Source of the DNA: Bacteroidota bacterium
Lineage (GTDB): Bacteria > Bacteroidota > Bacteroidia > Bacteroidales > UBA12077
Direction: 5' to 3'
Length of the DNA stretch: 64,000 nucleotides
Assembly (NCBI GenBank): GCA_020444275.1
Contig: JAHLLG010000004.1
Span: 124,001 to 188,000 of the forward strand
The first letter of the stretch is position 1. Each line of letters starts with the position of its first letter. The translations under genes and the position numbers were made by a program. This document shows positions 38,595 through 46,062 of this stretch, one piece after another. The notes under the pieces were generated by a model, which was not told where the DNA came from, did not search any database, and worked only from the letters and a program-made list of their open reading frames with translations.

Positions 38595-38628
38595 ATCGAT
38601 TCGTTGTCTGCTGGTTCAGTTTAAAATA

Positions 38629-38850
38629 TTATCCTTCAAACATGGTGTAGAAAAAGCTTTCGGCAACGGGTAAAAGCGTAATCACGATCAGTGCCGTAAC
38701 GATCAGGAAGAATACTACTCCCAGCATAGAAGCATGCCTTAGCTTTTTATTTTTTTTCAGATGTTTCATAATAAACAACCATTTCATTTTGCTCGATTGC
38801 TTATACATGGTATAGTATGAATTGGTTTTACCCAGAGATATTTTGCGCAT
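38629..38850 (-). CDS. Small single-pass membrane protein, 73 residues
   Basis: The protein has a basic N-terminal half and one TM helix (about residues 43-66, ASMLGVVFFLIVTALIVITLL). I chose ATG 38850 because a canonical GGAGG lies 5 nt upstream (38856-38860 on the minus strand); the preceding GTG would sit too close. Strong Shine-Dalgarno sites are rare in this phylum. It ends 34 nt before the Sua5 gene on the same strand. Function unknown. Confidence 0.6.
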   Translation of the reverse strand: MRKISLGKTNSYYTMYKQSSKMKWLFIMKHLKKNKKLRHASMLGVVFFLIVTALIVITLLPVAESFFYTMFEG

Positions 38851-38988
38851 CACAACCTCCTTTTATATTTGTTGTTTAACAGATTGTATGTGTATTGTAT
38901 GATGAATTGTATGATACCTTTTGAGCAACCCGGTTTTGTGCTTTACATCAGATTACTATAATAGGTTAACAAGATTAACGAAAGATTG

Positions 38989-39285
38989 TTATGAAATTTT
39001 CGGAGGTGTCCAGATGGAAAAATCGTATTGCGGTATCAATACATACGTATAATTCACGTGCATGCTATGGATTAACTGCAATGGTTTAAGAACGCTCACA
39101 ACATGATCGCAAAACAGCTGGTCTTCAACTGTGTTTTCGTTGCTCTCGTGCGTTTCGTTTGCCGAGCAGTTTATTTCAATGCGTATACTTTCCATGGTAA
39201 ACGAATGGCATGTGTTATGAATCAATAGTACTGCGGTGACTATTGAAAAAATGAATGTCCATACAATATGCTTATTCCTGCTCAT
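38989..39285 (-). CDS. Small secreted or membrane-anchored hypothetical protein
   Basis: This 98-residue frame has an N-terminal hydrophobic segment (about 9-25) that is either a signal peptide or an anchor, two or three Cys, and a C-terminus WTPPKIS. Short Cys-containing secreted proteins with a C-terminal PP are common in Bacteroidota, often near metal or copper genes, but no such neighbour is seen here. A full -7 box lies 8-15 nt before the ATG, so the transcript would be nearly leaderless. Confidence 0.5.
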   Translation of the reverse strand: MSRNKHIVWTFIFSIVTAVLLIHNTCHSFTMESIRIEINCSANETHESNENTVEDQLFCDHVVSVLKPLQLIHSMHVNYTYVLIPQYDFSIWTPPKIS

Positions 39286-39292
39286 GATGGTG

Positions 39293-39300
39293 CAAATGTA
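39293..39300 (-). promoter_or_regulatory. -7 promoter element of the 98-residue gene
   Basis: TACATTTG on the minus strand (39300 to 39293) matches TAnnTTTG. No -33 was found. The predicted start is at or next to the ATG at 39285. Confidence 0.4.
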
Positions 39301-39484
39301 AAGAAAGAATTTATTTTAGCGCATATTTTTTAGAAATCTTCACAACATAGAAAGCCAGAAGTTTTGTGCTGCCGGGTTTATATGGTATGTATTAGGTGTG
39401 AGGTTGCTTTAGCCACACCAAAAGCGCAATTTACTTAAGCGGGAAAACTAAATCCGAAGAGAAATTTATATAAATAGGAACAGG

Positions 39485-39658
39485 ATGTATAAATATATGA
39501 TCAGAAACAATAAAGAGATAAACAGGATTAATATAAAAACGGAAAGAATTTATACCAGGTTAAGCCGGAAAATCAAAAGAGTAAGACGAATTAATAAAAA
39601 AGTACGGCGGATTGATATGCAGATTAAGCTGACCAGGGTTAAATATATCCCGGATTAA
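39485..39658 (+). CDS. Possible 57-residue highly basic peptide
   Basis: ATG 39485 opens a 57-codon frame ending at TAA 39658. The product is almost all Arg, Lys, Ile, Asn and Tyr, with a repeating I-x-R/K pattern (RINIKTERIYTRLSRKIKRV, then RRINKKVRRIDMQIKLTR). It would form a strongly basic amphipathic helix. The DNA shows internal partial repeats such as AGGATTAAT / CGAATTAAT. It may be a real nucleic-acid-binding or membrane-active peptide, or a chance frame in a repeat. Confidence 0.3.
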   Translation: MYKYMIRNNKEINRINIKTERIYTRLSRKIKRVRRINKKVRRIDMQIKLTRVKYIPD

Positions 39659-39709
39659 TAAAAAGTAATGGCGGATGAAATATGGCTTACACAGAATTTA
39701 TTTTTTTAG

Positions 39710-39717
39710 TACATTTG
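39710..39717 (+). promoter_or_regulatory. -7 promoter element of the DUF2089 gene
   Basis: TACATTTG is a full match to TAnnTTTG. The -33 region is not clear. The predicted transcription start is near 39724, 21 nt before the ATG. Confidence 0.5.
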
Positions 39718-39744
39718 AGTAACTGTTAACCCAACAAAAGAATA

Positions 39745-40014
39745 ATGAAAAAGAGAGAATTACCACTCAGCTGTCCCAGCTGCGAAAAGCAATTGCAGGT
39801 TACCCATATGCAGTGCCCCAACTGCGAAACGAAAATTGAAGGAGCCTATACCATTCCCTCGCTTATGAGTTTAAGTAAAGAGGAGACCTTTTTAATGCTC
39901 GAATTTGTAAAAAACAACGGAAGTTTAAAACAACTATCCAACATCATGCATATGAGTTACCCGGCCATACGCAGCCGACTGGATAAACTGATTCAACGAC
40001 TGGAGGAGTTGTAA
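39745..40014 (+). CDS. DUF2089-like zinc ribbon + HTH protein
   Basis: The 89-residue protein has a four-Cys zinc ribbon (CPSC...CPNC, residues 10-29). A DNA-binding-like HTH part follows: SLSKEETFLMLEFVKNNGSL, then KQLSNIMHMSYPAIRSRLDKL. This is the DUF2089 arrangement. It is likely a small transcription regulator, perhaps anti-sigma-like, of unknown target. It has its own promoter and no operon partner. Confidence 0.85.
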   Translation: MKKRELPLSCPSCEKQLQVTHMQCPNCETKIEGAYTIPSLMSLSKEETFLMLEFVKNNGSLKQLSNIMHMSYPAIRSRLDKLIQRLEEL

Positions 40015-40035
40015 AGAACGGGTAATAAAACCTTC

Positions 40036-40200
40036 CAAAGAGCAGTCATTCCGAATACTGACAGTTATCGTCAGCATGAAGGAATCTTCAGCCTTCAATA
40101 CTCTGCTAACAAAAGATTACCTAACTGGTGCAGACGATCTTCTTCTCCTGATTGCTATAGGGATCATCGTAATAACGATGTGTTTTCTTCTTGAATACCC
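40036..40200. repeat. Dispersed intergenic repeat (ATTCCGAAT ... ATGAAGGAATC type)
   Basis: The stretch reads GCAGTCATTCCGAATACTGA, CAGCATGAAGGAATCTTCAG and later CTATAGGGATCATCGTAATAACGATGTG. These fragments look like pieces of the dispersed intergenic repeats seen in many Bacteroidota, related in kind to that at 17049-17160. A 66-codon frame across it is probably not a gene. It marks the border between the core region and the accessory region that begins near 40.4 kb. Confidence 0.45.
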
Positions 40201-40344
40201 TCACGTTTTACTCGTTACAAAGCAACAGACATTAAAAAAATGTAACTGCCTTGACATTAATAAAATAGTTACGTAATTTTAATCCTGATTTACACTTACC
40301 GGAACAATTACGAATACGAAAGGGAGCCAAAAAGTAGTATTGTA

Positions 40345-40467
40345 ATGGTTCAACAAAACAACACGTTATTCGCCCGTTTCCAGGAAATTTTCTCGGAGAG
40401 TTTTGCTGTTCAAAGATTTTGGATTCTATTCCAACGGAATATGCAGTATATAATTTTTATTTTTTAA
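40345..40467 (+). CDS. Possible 40-residue frame (remnant or leader)
   Basis: ATG 40345 opens a 40-codon frame, MVQQNNTLFARFQEIFSE onward, ending at TAA 40467, 23 nt before the next gene. The composition is protein-like, but no promoter or family is visible. It could be a remnant left at the border of the accessory region. Confidence 0.2.
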   Translation: MVQQNNTLFARFQEIFSESFAVQRFWILFQRNMQYIIFIF

Positions 40468-40490
40468 AACATTAATTTAAAACCATAATT

Positions 40491-40814
40491 ATGATTGACC
40501 GAAACAGTAATGATTACAAATGGCTTGCAAGGTTTTATTTTGGAAGCTGTAATAATCCTAAAAGGGATATTGACCCTTACAACAACTTACAAGATTTTTT
40601 AGTTGCGCCTGTTAATAGTTTAAGATGGGGTGATACTGCCGAAAGTATTAAGCGCTCCAAATTTATTTTTGCTGATATTTTTTCCAAATCGGTAGCTCAT
40701 TATGGGGTTGGTTTAGCTCCATATGATATCTATGATTCGCTTCTAGCAGCTAGTGAAAGTCTTACAAACCAAGATATCGTTGATTACTGGTACTCCAAAG
40801 CTAATTGGTCATGA
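40491..40814 (+). CDS. Hypothetical protein, 107 residues, first of a coupled pair
   Basis: This is a soluble protein with no signal peptide or TM segment, starting MIDRNSNDYKWLARFYFGS. It is rich in Tyr, Asp and Ser and probably alpha-helical in its second half (SIKRSKFIFADIFSKSVAHY). The stop TGA overlaps the ATG of the next gene (ATGA at 40811-40814), which supports real translation. I do not recognise the family. Confidence 0.6.
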   Translation: MIDRNSNDYKWLARFYFGSCNNPKRDIDPYNNLQDFLVAPVNSLRWGDTAESIKRSKFIFADIFSKSVAHYGVGLAPYDIYDSLLAASESLTNQDIVDYWYSKANWS

Positions 40815-41767
40815 AAAAAGTGATACTAATAACATTGGTTTTACTACAAATTTTTCCTTTGTTAAAAGCTCAGGATAATGAAGAGATTGATTCTTCAAAA
40901 ACTCCCTTAATAAATATTCCTATAGTCAAGTCTGAGAATTTAAACATAGACTTAAAGTATATTGACCCAGAAAAGGGTCAGTTTGGGATAGACTATGATC
41001 TTGTTCTTTCTACTAAAAAGGAAAATAACCATAGTTCTAGTTTTAATTTTAAAAGTAGAGGTTTTATAACTGTTTCAAATACGAACAGCAATAGTCTTAA
41101 TACGATTAAAAACATTTTAAATTATACAATAGAACCTAGGTTTTCAGAATCTCAAAAGGCAACTACAACAAGAACTAGAGATGTTGGTACTTCAATTGTT
41201 GATGGACAGGACGTAAGTGCCAAGGAAACTCGACCATTGTATGTTTGGCTCGATTTACATGCTAACCATGAGACATCTCAAGATTTCAAAGACTATAATT
41301 ACGCAGCTGGAGCATCAATGGTAGTTGATGCTCCAATAATTGGTCGGATTATTGATATTCCGTTTCAATTGTTAAGGACTAATAATTTTCAAGGATTTAA
41401 TAAGCTTGAAGTAAATGCTGCCTTTGATTATGTTTGGGGATTGGAAAACACTCAATTATTGTCTGATACAACTTCGATATCTTCAATTAATCGAGCAACT
41501 ATAGGAGGTTTTTTTGAAACAGAAGTGTTTAGCAATATAAGATTTGTATGTAATGTTGAATCATATTTTTTATTGGATGCACCAGAATCAATTAAACGGA
41601 TTAGTAAAGATGAAAACTATTTTTTGCAGTTAAGACTTGATATTCCAATTGATAAAAATAAAGATAAAAGCAATAAGTATATTTCAATCAAATACATTGA
41701 AGGAACATTACCTCCAAATTTTAACAAAGGATATGTTTTGGGAGCTGGATTATTCATGACTTTTTAG
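40811..41767 (+). CDS. Hypothetical outer membrane beta-barrel-like protein
   Basis: The 318-residue protein has a signal peptide ending at LLKAQ (about 1-19). The rest alternates strands with charged turns and ends in YVLGAGLFMTF, a typical last barrel strand with terminal Phe. I chose ATG 40811, which overlaps the stop of the previous gene by 4 nt; the longer frame begins with TTG. It may display or export the product of the upstream gene, but this is only a guess from coupling. Confidence 0.65.
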   Translation: MKKVILITLVLLQIFPLLKAQDNEEIDSSKTPLINIPIVKSENLNIDLKYIDPEKGQFGIDYDLVLSTKKENNHSSSFNFKSRGFITVSNTNSNSLNTIKNILNYTIEPRFSESQKATTTRTRDVGTSIVDGQDVSAKETRPLYVWLDLHANHETSQDFKDYNYAAGASMVVDAPIIGRIIDIPFQLLRTNNFQGFNKLEVNAAFDYVWGLENTQLLSDTTSISSINRATIGGFFETEVFSNIRFVCNVESYFLLDAPESIKRISKDENYFLQLRLDIPIDKNKDKSNKYISIKYIEGTLPPNFNKGYVLGAGLFMTF

Positions 41768-41798
41768 ATTAATACAATCAAAAAATTACAGAAATAGT

Positions 41799-41817
41799 AA
41801 CCTGTACAGGTTGTTTT
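41799..41817. promoter_or_regulatory. Perfect 14-bp palindrome with T run
   Basis: AACCTGTACAGGTT (41799-41812) is a perfect palindrome followed by GTTTTT. It could be a short terminator (5-bp stem, GTAC loop) after the barrel gene, or an operator. The sequence cannot decide. Confidence 0.35.
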
Positions 41818-41890
41818 TGGGATTGTTCTGATAGATTTTAATCTAAAAACTATTTAATAAGGGCTTAGTTTATATGTAAAATTAAAAATT

Positions 41891-42160
41891 ATGATTATGA
41901 AAGAACAAATGTTTTCAAAAGATGGTATATTTAATCATCAATTAGGTATACATAACTACGATTCGTTTGGCAGATCCGTTGTTTACCAAGCGTTAGAAAT
42001 GGCAAAAGAAATTATTGTTAAGCAAACAGAAGCTACTGATAAGATAACAGTTCAAATGAATTTTCGTGTTGAGATGTGGGGTGAAGATACTAAATGCCAT
42101 AAAGTTGGACATGGTACTGGAGGTGGAGGGTTCACCTGGATTTCAGTTGATGAAGTCTAA
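41891..42160 (+). CDS. Hypothetical 89-residue protein with Gly run near C-terminus
   Basis: The protein is soluble, with an amphipathic helix around residues 27-50 and strands after it (DKITVQMNFRVEMWGEDTK). Near the end it has HGTGGGGFTWISVDEV, a four-Gly run 9 residues before the C-terminus. It stands in its own transcript, closed by the terminator at 42205-42246. Because a conjugation-type enzyme gene follows, the glycine run is worth noting, but nothing else shows a ubiquitin-like fold. A start two codons later (ATG 41897) is possible. Confidence 0.5.
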   Translation: MIMKEQMFSKDGIFNHQLGIHNYDSFGRSVVYQALEMAKEIIVKQTEATDKITVQMNFRVEMWGEDTKCHKVGHGTGGGGFTWISVDEV

Positions 42161-42204
42161 GTTTTTATCTGTTTTGCTGTAAAATGCATTTAAACTTTCA
42201 AATC

Positions 42205-42246
42205 ATGTGGGTTAGAGTACTTCCTTAACCCACATTTTATTTTTCA
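42205..42246 (+). terminator. Rho-independent terminator before the conjugation cassette
   Basis: ATGTGGGTTA (42205-42214) pairs perfectly with TAACCCACAT (42226-42235) around an 11-nt loop, followed by a T-rich tail. It separates the 89-residue gene from the MBL cassette. Confidence 0.85.
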
Positions 42247-42577
42247 CCTGTTTTCAAATGACAAATTGCGCTATTTATTTAAGTAAAATCTTAAAATAGG
42301 ACCATAACGTCTTTTTATATTGACACATAAGGTATTGTATTTTCGTTTTTTATTTTTAATTTCACAATTACTTGTCCGCCGAAAGCAAAGGCGGAGGAGA
42401 ACACTTTTCGCCCGTGATCCTAAACAGGGCTTTGAACGTAACATTTGGACTTCGAAAAGGAGCATGTTTAATTAGGCATGTTTATGATTTTGTGTTGTTA
42501 AAAACTCACATTGTTAATATGAGATTATATATGAAAATTATTATTTTTATTAATAACCCAAATTAAAGTTAAAGATT
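42247..42577 (+). other. Leader/intergenic region before the MBL gene
   Basis: This 331-nt stretch should hold the cassette's promoter. It has a GC-rich hairpin TCCGCC/GGCGGA (42375-42395) and a direct repeat GCATGTTTA at 42462-42470 and 42476-42484, 14 nt apart, a possible operator. No full TAnnTTTG box was found. A 64-codon frame over the hairpin looks spurious. Confidence 0.4.
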
Positions 42578-43735
42578 ATGATTGATCCAAGAATTAAGTA
42601 TTATCCTGTAGATAATGGTGACACATCCTTAATAACATTATCGGATGAAACAAAAATATTAATTGATATTAATATTACAGAAGATTCACAAGACGAAGAA
42701 AATAAGGATAGATTTGATGTTTTTGATGATCTATTGAATAATGAACTCAAAAAGGATAATGGAATACCTTATACTGATGTTTTTATATTAACTCACCCAG
42801 ATGTTGATCATTGTCGTGGTTTCGAAAAGTGTTTTTATCACGGAAACCCAAATGATTATGATGAAGATGATAAAAAAGATAATCAGATATTGATAAAAGA
42901 GTTATGGTATACACCTAAGGTATTTTCAAGATATTCAAATGATTTATCTCAAGACGCAAAAGTTTTTAAAAAGGAAGCAAAAAGAAGAATGGAGCTATAT
43001 AAATCTGATCCTAATGAAGCTGATAATGATGGTAATAGGATTAGAATAGTTGGTTATACTGATAATGATGACTTAAAAGGACTTCATGATAGGTTGGTTG
43101 TTCCAGGAGAAACTATCAACGTTTTCAATGATATTGAGAAAGATGATTTTAAGTTATTTATTCATGCTCCATTAAAAAAGCGAAGTGATGATGAAGATAA
43201 AAATGATTCAAGTATAGTTTTTCAAGCAAAATTTGACGTAGATAATGAGAAAAATGCATGTTTAGCATTTTGGGGTGGTGATGCTTGTTGGAGAGTTTGG
43301 GAAGACATTCTTGATAAAAGTAAAGATGAAGATTTAAATTGGGATCTATTTTTAGCACCACATCATTGTTCGTGGGGATTTTTTAATGAAAACACTGATG
43401 AAGGTAAGAAAGAACCTAAACAATCGTCTTTGGATGTTCTTGATAAGAAAATAGGAGAATTTCCTAAAGTAATTGTTTCTAGTAAAGAAATAAAAAATGA
43501 TGATGTTAATCCCCCAAGTTATAAAGCCCGTAATCAGTATGTAAATAGGGTGAAGGAAAAGAATTTTCACGTAACATCCACAGATTCTGGCAAAACACCC
43601 CCAGAACCAATCGAATTTGAAATATCAAGTAATGGACCAAGTAAGAGTTCAAGAAGCAGTTCAAATAAGGCTTTAAAGACAAGCCTAATTACAAAAGCTG
43701 CAAGTCAACCAAAAACATATGGCCGAACTTTATAG
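42578..43735 (+). CDS. Metallo-beta-lactamase-fold hydrolase of a Ubl-like conjugation cassette
   Basis: The 385-residue protein has the MBL metal motif THPDVDHCRG (H73, D75, D77, H78), where the usual second His is Asp, as in ComEC-type and related MBL proteins. Further ligands are likely in FWGGDA and LAPHHCSWG. There is no signal peptide. The last ~40 residues (about 345-385) are a Ser/Lys/Asn-rich, probably disordered tail. It overlaps the E2-E1-JAB gene by 17 nt, so both are coupled. A nuclease or phosphodiesterase activity is possible from the fold; the substrate is unknown. Confidence 0.82.
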   Translation: MIDPRIKYYPVDNGDTSLITLSDETKILIDINITEDSQDEENKDRFDVFDDLLNNELKKDNGIPYTDVFILTHPDVDHCRGFEKCFYHGNPNDYDEDDKKDNQILIKELWYTPKVFSRYSNDLSQDAKVFKKEAKRRMELYKSDPNEADNDGNRIRIVGYTDNDDLKGLHDRLVVPGETINVFNDIEKDDFKLFIHAPLKKRSDDEDKNDSSIVFQAKFDVDNEKNACLAFWGGDACWRVWEDILDKSKDEDLNWDLFLAPHHCSWGFFNENTDEGKKEPKQSSLDVLDKKIGEFPKVIVSSKEIKNDDVNPPSYKARNQYVNRVKEKNFHVTSTDSGKTPPEPIEFEISSNGPSKSSRSSSNKALKTSLITKAASQPKTYGRTL

Positions 43736-46052
43736 TAATAAATTTAAAAGACTAAATTACGAACAAGGTTCACCGGATATTAAATCTGCCATTTTTGCAA
43801 TATCAAGTATTGCTGTTCGTGATTCCGTTGAGTTATTCTCTTTTAAAAAGAATATTATTGGTATCTCTTTTAAATTGAGTATTGACTTACCGTCAAGGGG
43901 AACTGTAAATAATATTGATATAAGAGAAATAGAACCACTTTTTTTACTTGTTGATGCTGATATATATCCTTATAAAGCTCCTTTAGTTTTTAGTGATAGA
44001 ATGGATTTTCCTTCAGAAAAATTGCCTCATTTAAATCCATGGCCTAAGGGTTATCCAGCTAATTTGTGTTTACATCGTGGTAATACAGATGAATGGTTTG
44101 TTGAACATACTTTAGAAGAATATATTTTAAGAATTAAAGATTGGCTTAGAGATGCCGCCAGAAATAGATTAATTAAAAAGGATCAATTGGATGAATTTGA
44201 AATTACGAGAATAAATGAATCATATGGATATAATATATATAATCCACAAAAGTTAATTGATTTAATAGATTATAATCATAATGCTAATTACGCTTTTTTA
44301 TGGTATGAAATTATACAGGACGATCTTTTAATCAATACTGAAAAAAGTCATTATTCAATAAAATATGTTTTCAAAATTAATAGTGAAAACGTAGATAAGG
44401 TAATAGAATTAAGCAAGGAAATAAATGATCATAAACAATCTAGTAAGGAGTTCAATAAAAGGGCTATAGGGATATTTTTATATCCTCCAGAATCTAAAAT
44501 TTCGGAAAGATATTTTACAAACTTTCCAAGTAAATATGAAGAATTTGAAGAATGGTGCATAAACTTACACCTAGATATTAAAGAAGTTGTAAAGATATAT
44601 TTAGAAAGTGGATATCATTTATTGGGGGGAATACCAATTTCTATTGCAATAAGGCGACCACAAGGAATTATAAATTCAAATTCTAATATAGAAATATTAA
44701 ATTTTGTAATTAATGCAGGTGGCGATTATTGGCCTACTGACAGTAAGATTCATAAAGACTCAAAAGTTTTAATACTTGAAAATCGTAAACCCGTCGATTT
44801 AAATTTTGCAAAGGAAATATCAAGCCAACGTAAAGATATTTTTAAAAGGAATTCCATTTTTATAGGTTGTGGTGCCGTGGGATCAAAACTAATTCTTCAT
44901 ATGTCTAAATCAGGCTTAAATAACTATGAAATTATAGATAGTGACACTCTTTCACCACATAATTTAGTAAGACACGCTCTGTTTGCTAATAGTTCTGGGA
45001 AAAATAAAGCAGAAAGCTTAACTAAAGAAATTCAAAAGATATTTTATACTGATGAAACCAATTTGAATATATCATATAGTAAAAGTAAAGGAGAGAATTA
45101 TCTAAATTCTTTAACTAAAACTAGGGCTAATAAAATATCAACAATTATTGATACGACTGCCTCTAATAGTTTTCAAATGTTCTTATCAGATTACAATTTA
45201 CCAAATACTATTAAATGTATTCGATGTGAAATAGCCTTCAATGGAAAGTTAGGAATATTAAAAATTGAAGGTGAAAATCGTACTCCAAGACTTGATGACT
45301 TAAATATGTATTTGATTGATCAAGCTATAGATAATGAGTTTGTTTCTTCGTGGTTGCGTGATTTTAGGAATAAAAGAGAGAAAGGTGGATTTGAATTCGA
45401 AGAAATAAACATTGGAGTAAGTTGTAATTCAAATACATTAAAACTTTCAGATGACATTATATCCTTACATACATCATATTTTTCTTTTGGCATAAAAAGA
45501 TCCTCTAATAGTAAAAAGGGAGAGATTCATTTAACTATGTTGTCAGAAAAATCTATAGAACCACTTACTTCAAAAAGAATTCAAATTAATGAAGTAAATG
45601 ATTTGCGTTTTAAAAACGATTCGGATTGGAGATTAAGGATTGGAGATGAAATATCAAAATCACTGTTTAAAGAGCTTAAGAATAATAAACCAAATGAAAC
45701 TGGGGGATTGTTAATTGGGAAAGTTGATGTTAAAAGAAAAATTATCTATGTAACCAGATTTACTAAAGCTCCAAGCGATAGTATAAAAAAGCCTTATCTC
45801 TTTGAAAGGGGGAAAAAGGATGTGCCAGAAATTATAAATAGCTATAGAGAAAAAACAGGTGGATTAATTGATTATGTAGGAGAATGGCATACTCATCCTA
45901 CTGGTAGTTCGAAACCTAGTCAAACTGATTTTACCGCAGTAAAAGAATTAAGAAGTATATTAGATAAAATTCCTTATCCAACCTTTATAATAATTGTAAC
46001 ACCAACAAGATTGAATCCTTACATCTTTGGTCCAAAAATATTAATTCATTAA
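43719..46052 (+). CDS. E2-E1-JAB triple fusion (ThiF-type ubiquitin-like conjugation enzyme)
   Basis: The 777-residue protein reads as three enzymes in one chain. An E2-like domain (about 1-150) has HLN...YPANLCL, echoing the HPN...C motif, with candidate catalytic C117. A ThiF/E1 domain (about 375-620) has GCGAVGS at 383-389, DSDTLSPHNLVRH for ATP/Mg binding, and Cys candidates in IKCIRCEIAF. A JAB/MPN domain (about 640-777) has E660 and H724-T-H726 ... S734-D737, the complete JAMM motif. It could activate, transfer and remove a protein tag, as Cap2 and Cap3 do together in type II CBASS. It lies between the MBL and membrane-protein genes. Confidence 0.9.
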   Translation: MAELYSNKFKRLNYEQGSPDIKSAIFAISSIAVRDSVELFSFKKNIIGISFKLSIDLPSRGTVNNIDIREIEPLFLLVDADIYPYKAPLVFSDRMDFPSEKLPHLNPWPKGYPANLCLHRGNTDEWFVEHTLEEYILRIKDWLRDAARNRLIKKDQLDEFEITRINESYGYNIYNPQKLIDLIDYNHNANYAFLWYEIIQDDLLINTEKSHYSIKYVFKINSENVDKVIELSKEINDHKQSSKEFNKRAIGIFLYPPESKISERYFTNFPSKYEEFEEWCINLHLDIKEVVKIYLESGYHLLGGIPISIAIRRPQGIINSNSNIEILNFVINAGGDYWPTDSKIHKDSKVLILENRKPVDLNFAKEISSQRKDIFKRNSIFIGCGAVGSKLILHMSKSGLNNYEIIDSDTLSPHNLVRHALFANSSGKNKAESLTKEIQKIFYTDETNLNISYSKSKGENYLNSLTKTRANKISTIIDTTASNSFQMFLSDYNLPNTIKCIRCEIAFNGKLGILKIEGENRTPRLDDLNMYLIDQAIDNEFVSSWLRDFRNKREKGGFEFEEINIGVSCNSNTLKLSDDIISLHTSYFSFGIKRSSNSKKGEIHLTMLSEKSIEPLTSKRIQINEVNDLRFKNDSDWRLRIGDEISKSLFKELKNNKPNETGGLLIGKVDVKRKIIYVTRFTKAPSDSIKKPYLFERGKKDVPEIINSYREKTGGLIDYVGEWHTHPTGSSKPSQTDFTAVKELRSILDKIPYPTFIIIVTPTRLNPYIFGPKILIH

Positions 46053-46062
46053 ATTTTAAATT

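Larger units (their letters stand above)
39286..39744. other. Intergenic region around the small basic frame
   Basis: Apart from the 57-codon frame, this holds a short hairpin GGTGTG/CACACC (about 39395-39419) and, at its end, the promoter of the DUF2089 gene. Nothing else was recognised. Confidence 0.4.

Noticed and set aside
40076-40276. 66-codon open frame on the plus strand
   Set aside because: It runs over a dispersed intergenic repeat, has no promoter, and its composition looks like chance translation.
42372-42566. 64-codon frame before the MBL gene
   Set aside because: It covers a hairpin and the leader region; codons and residues look non-coding.
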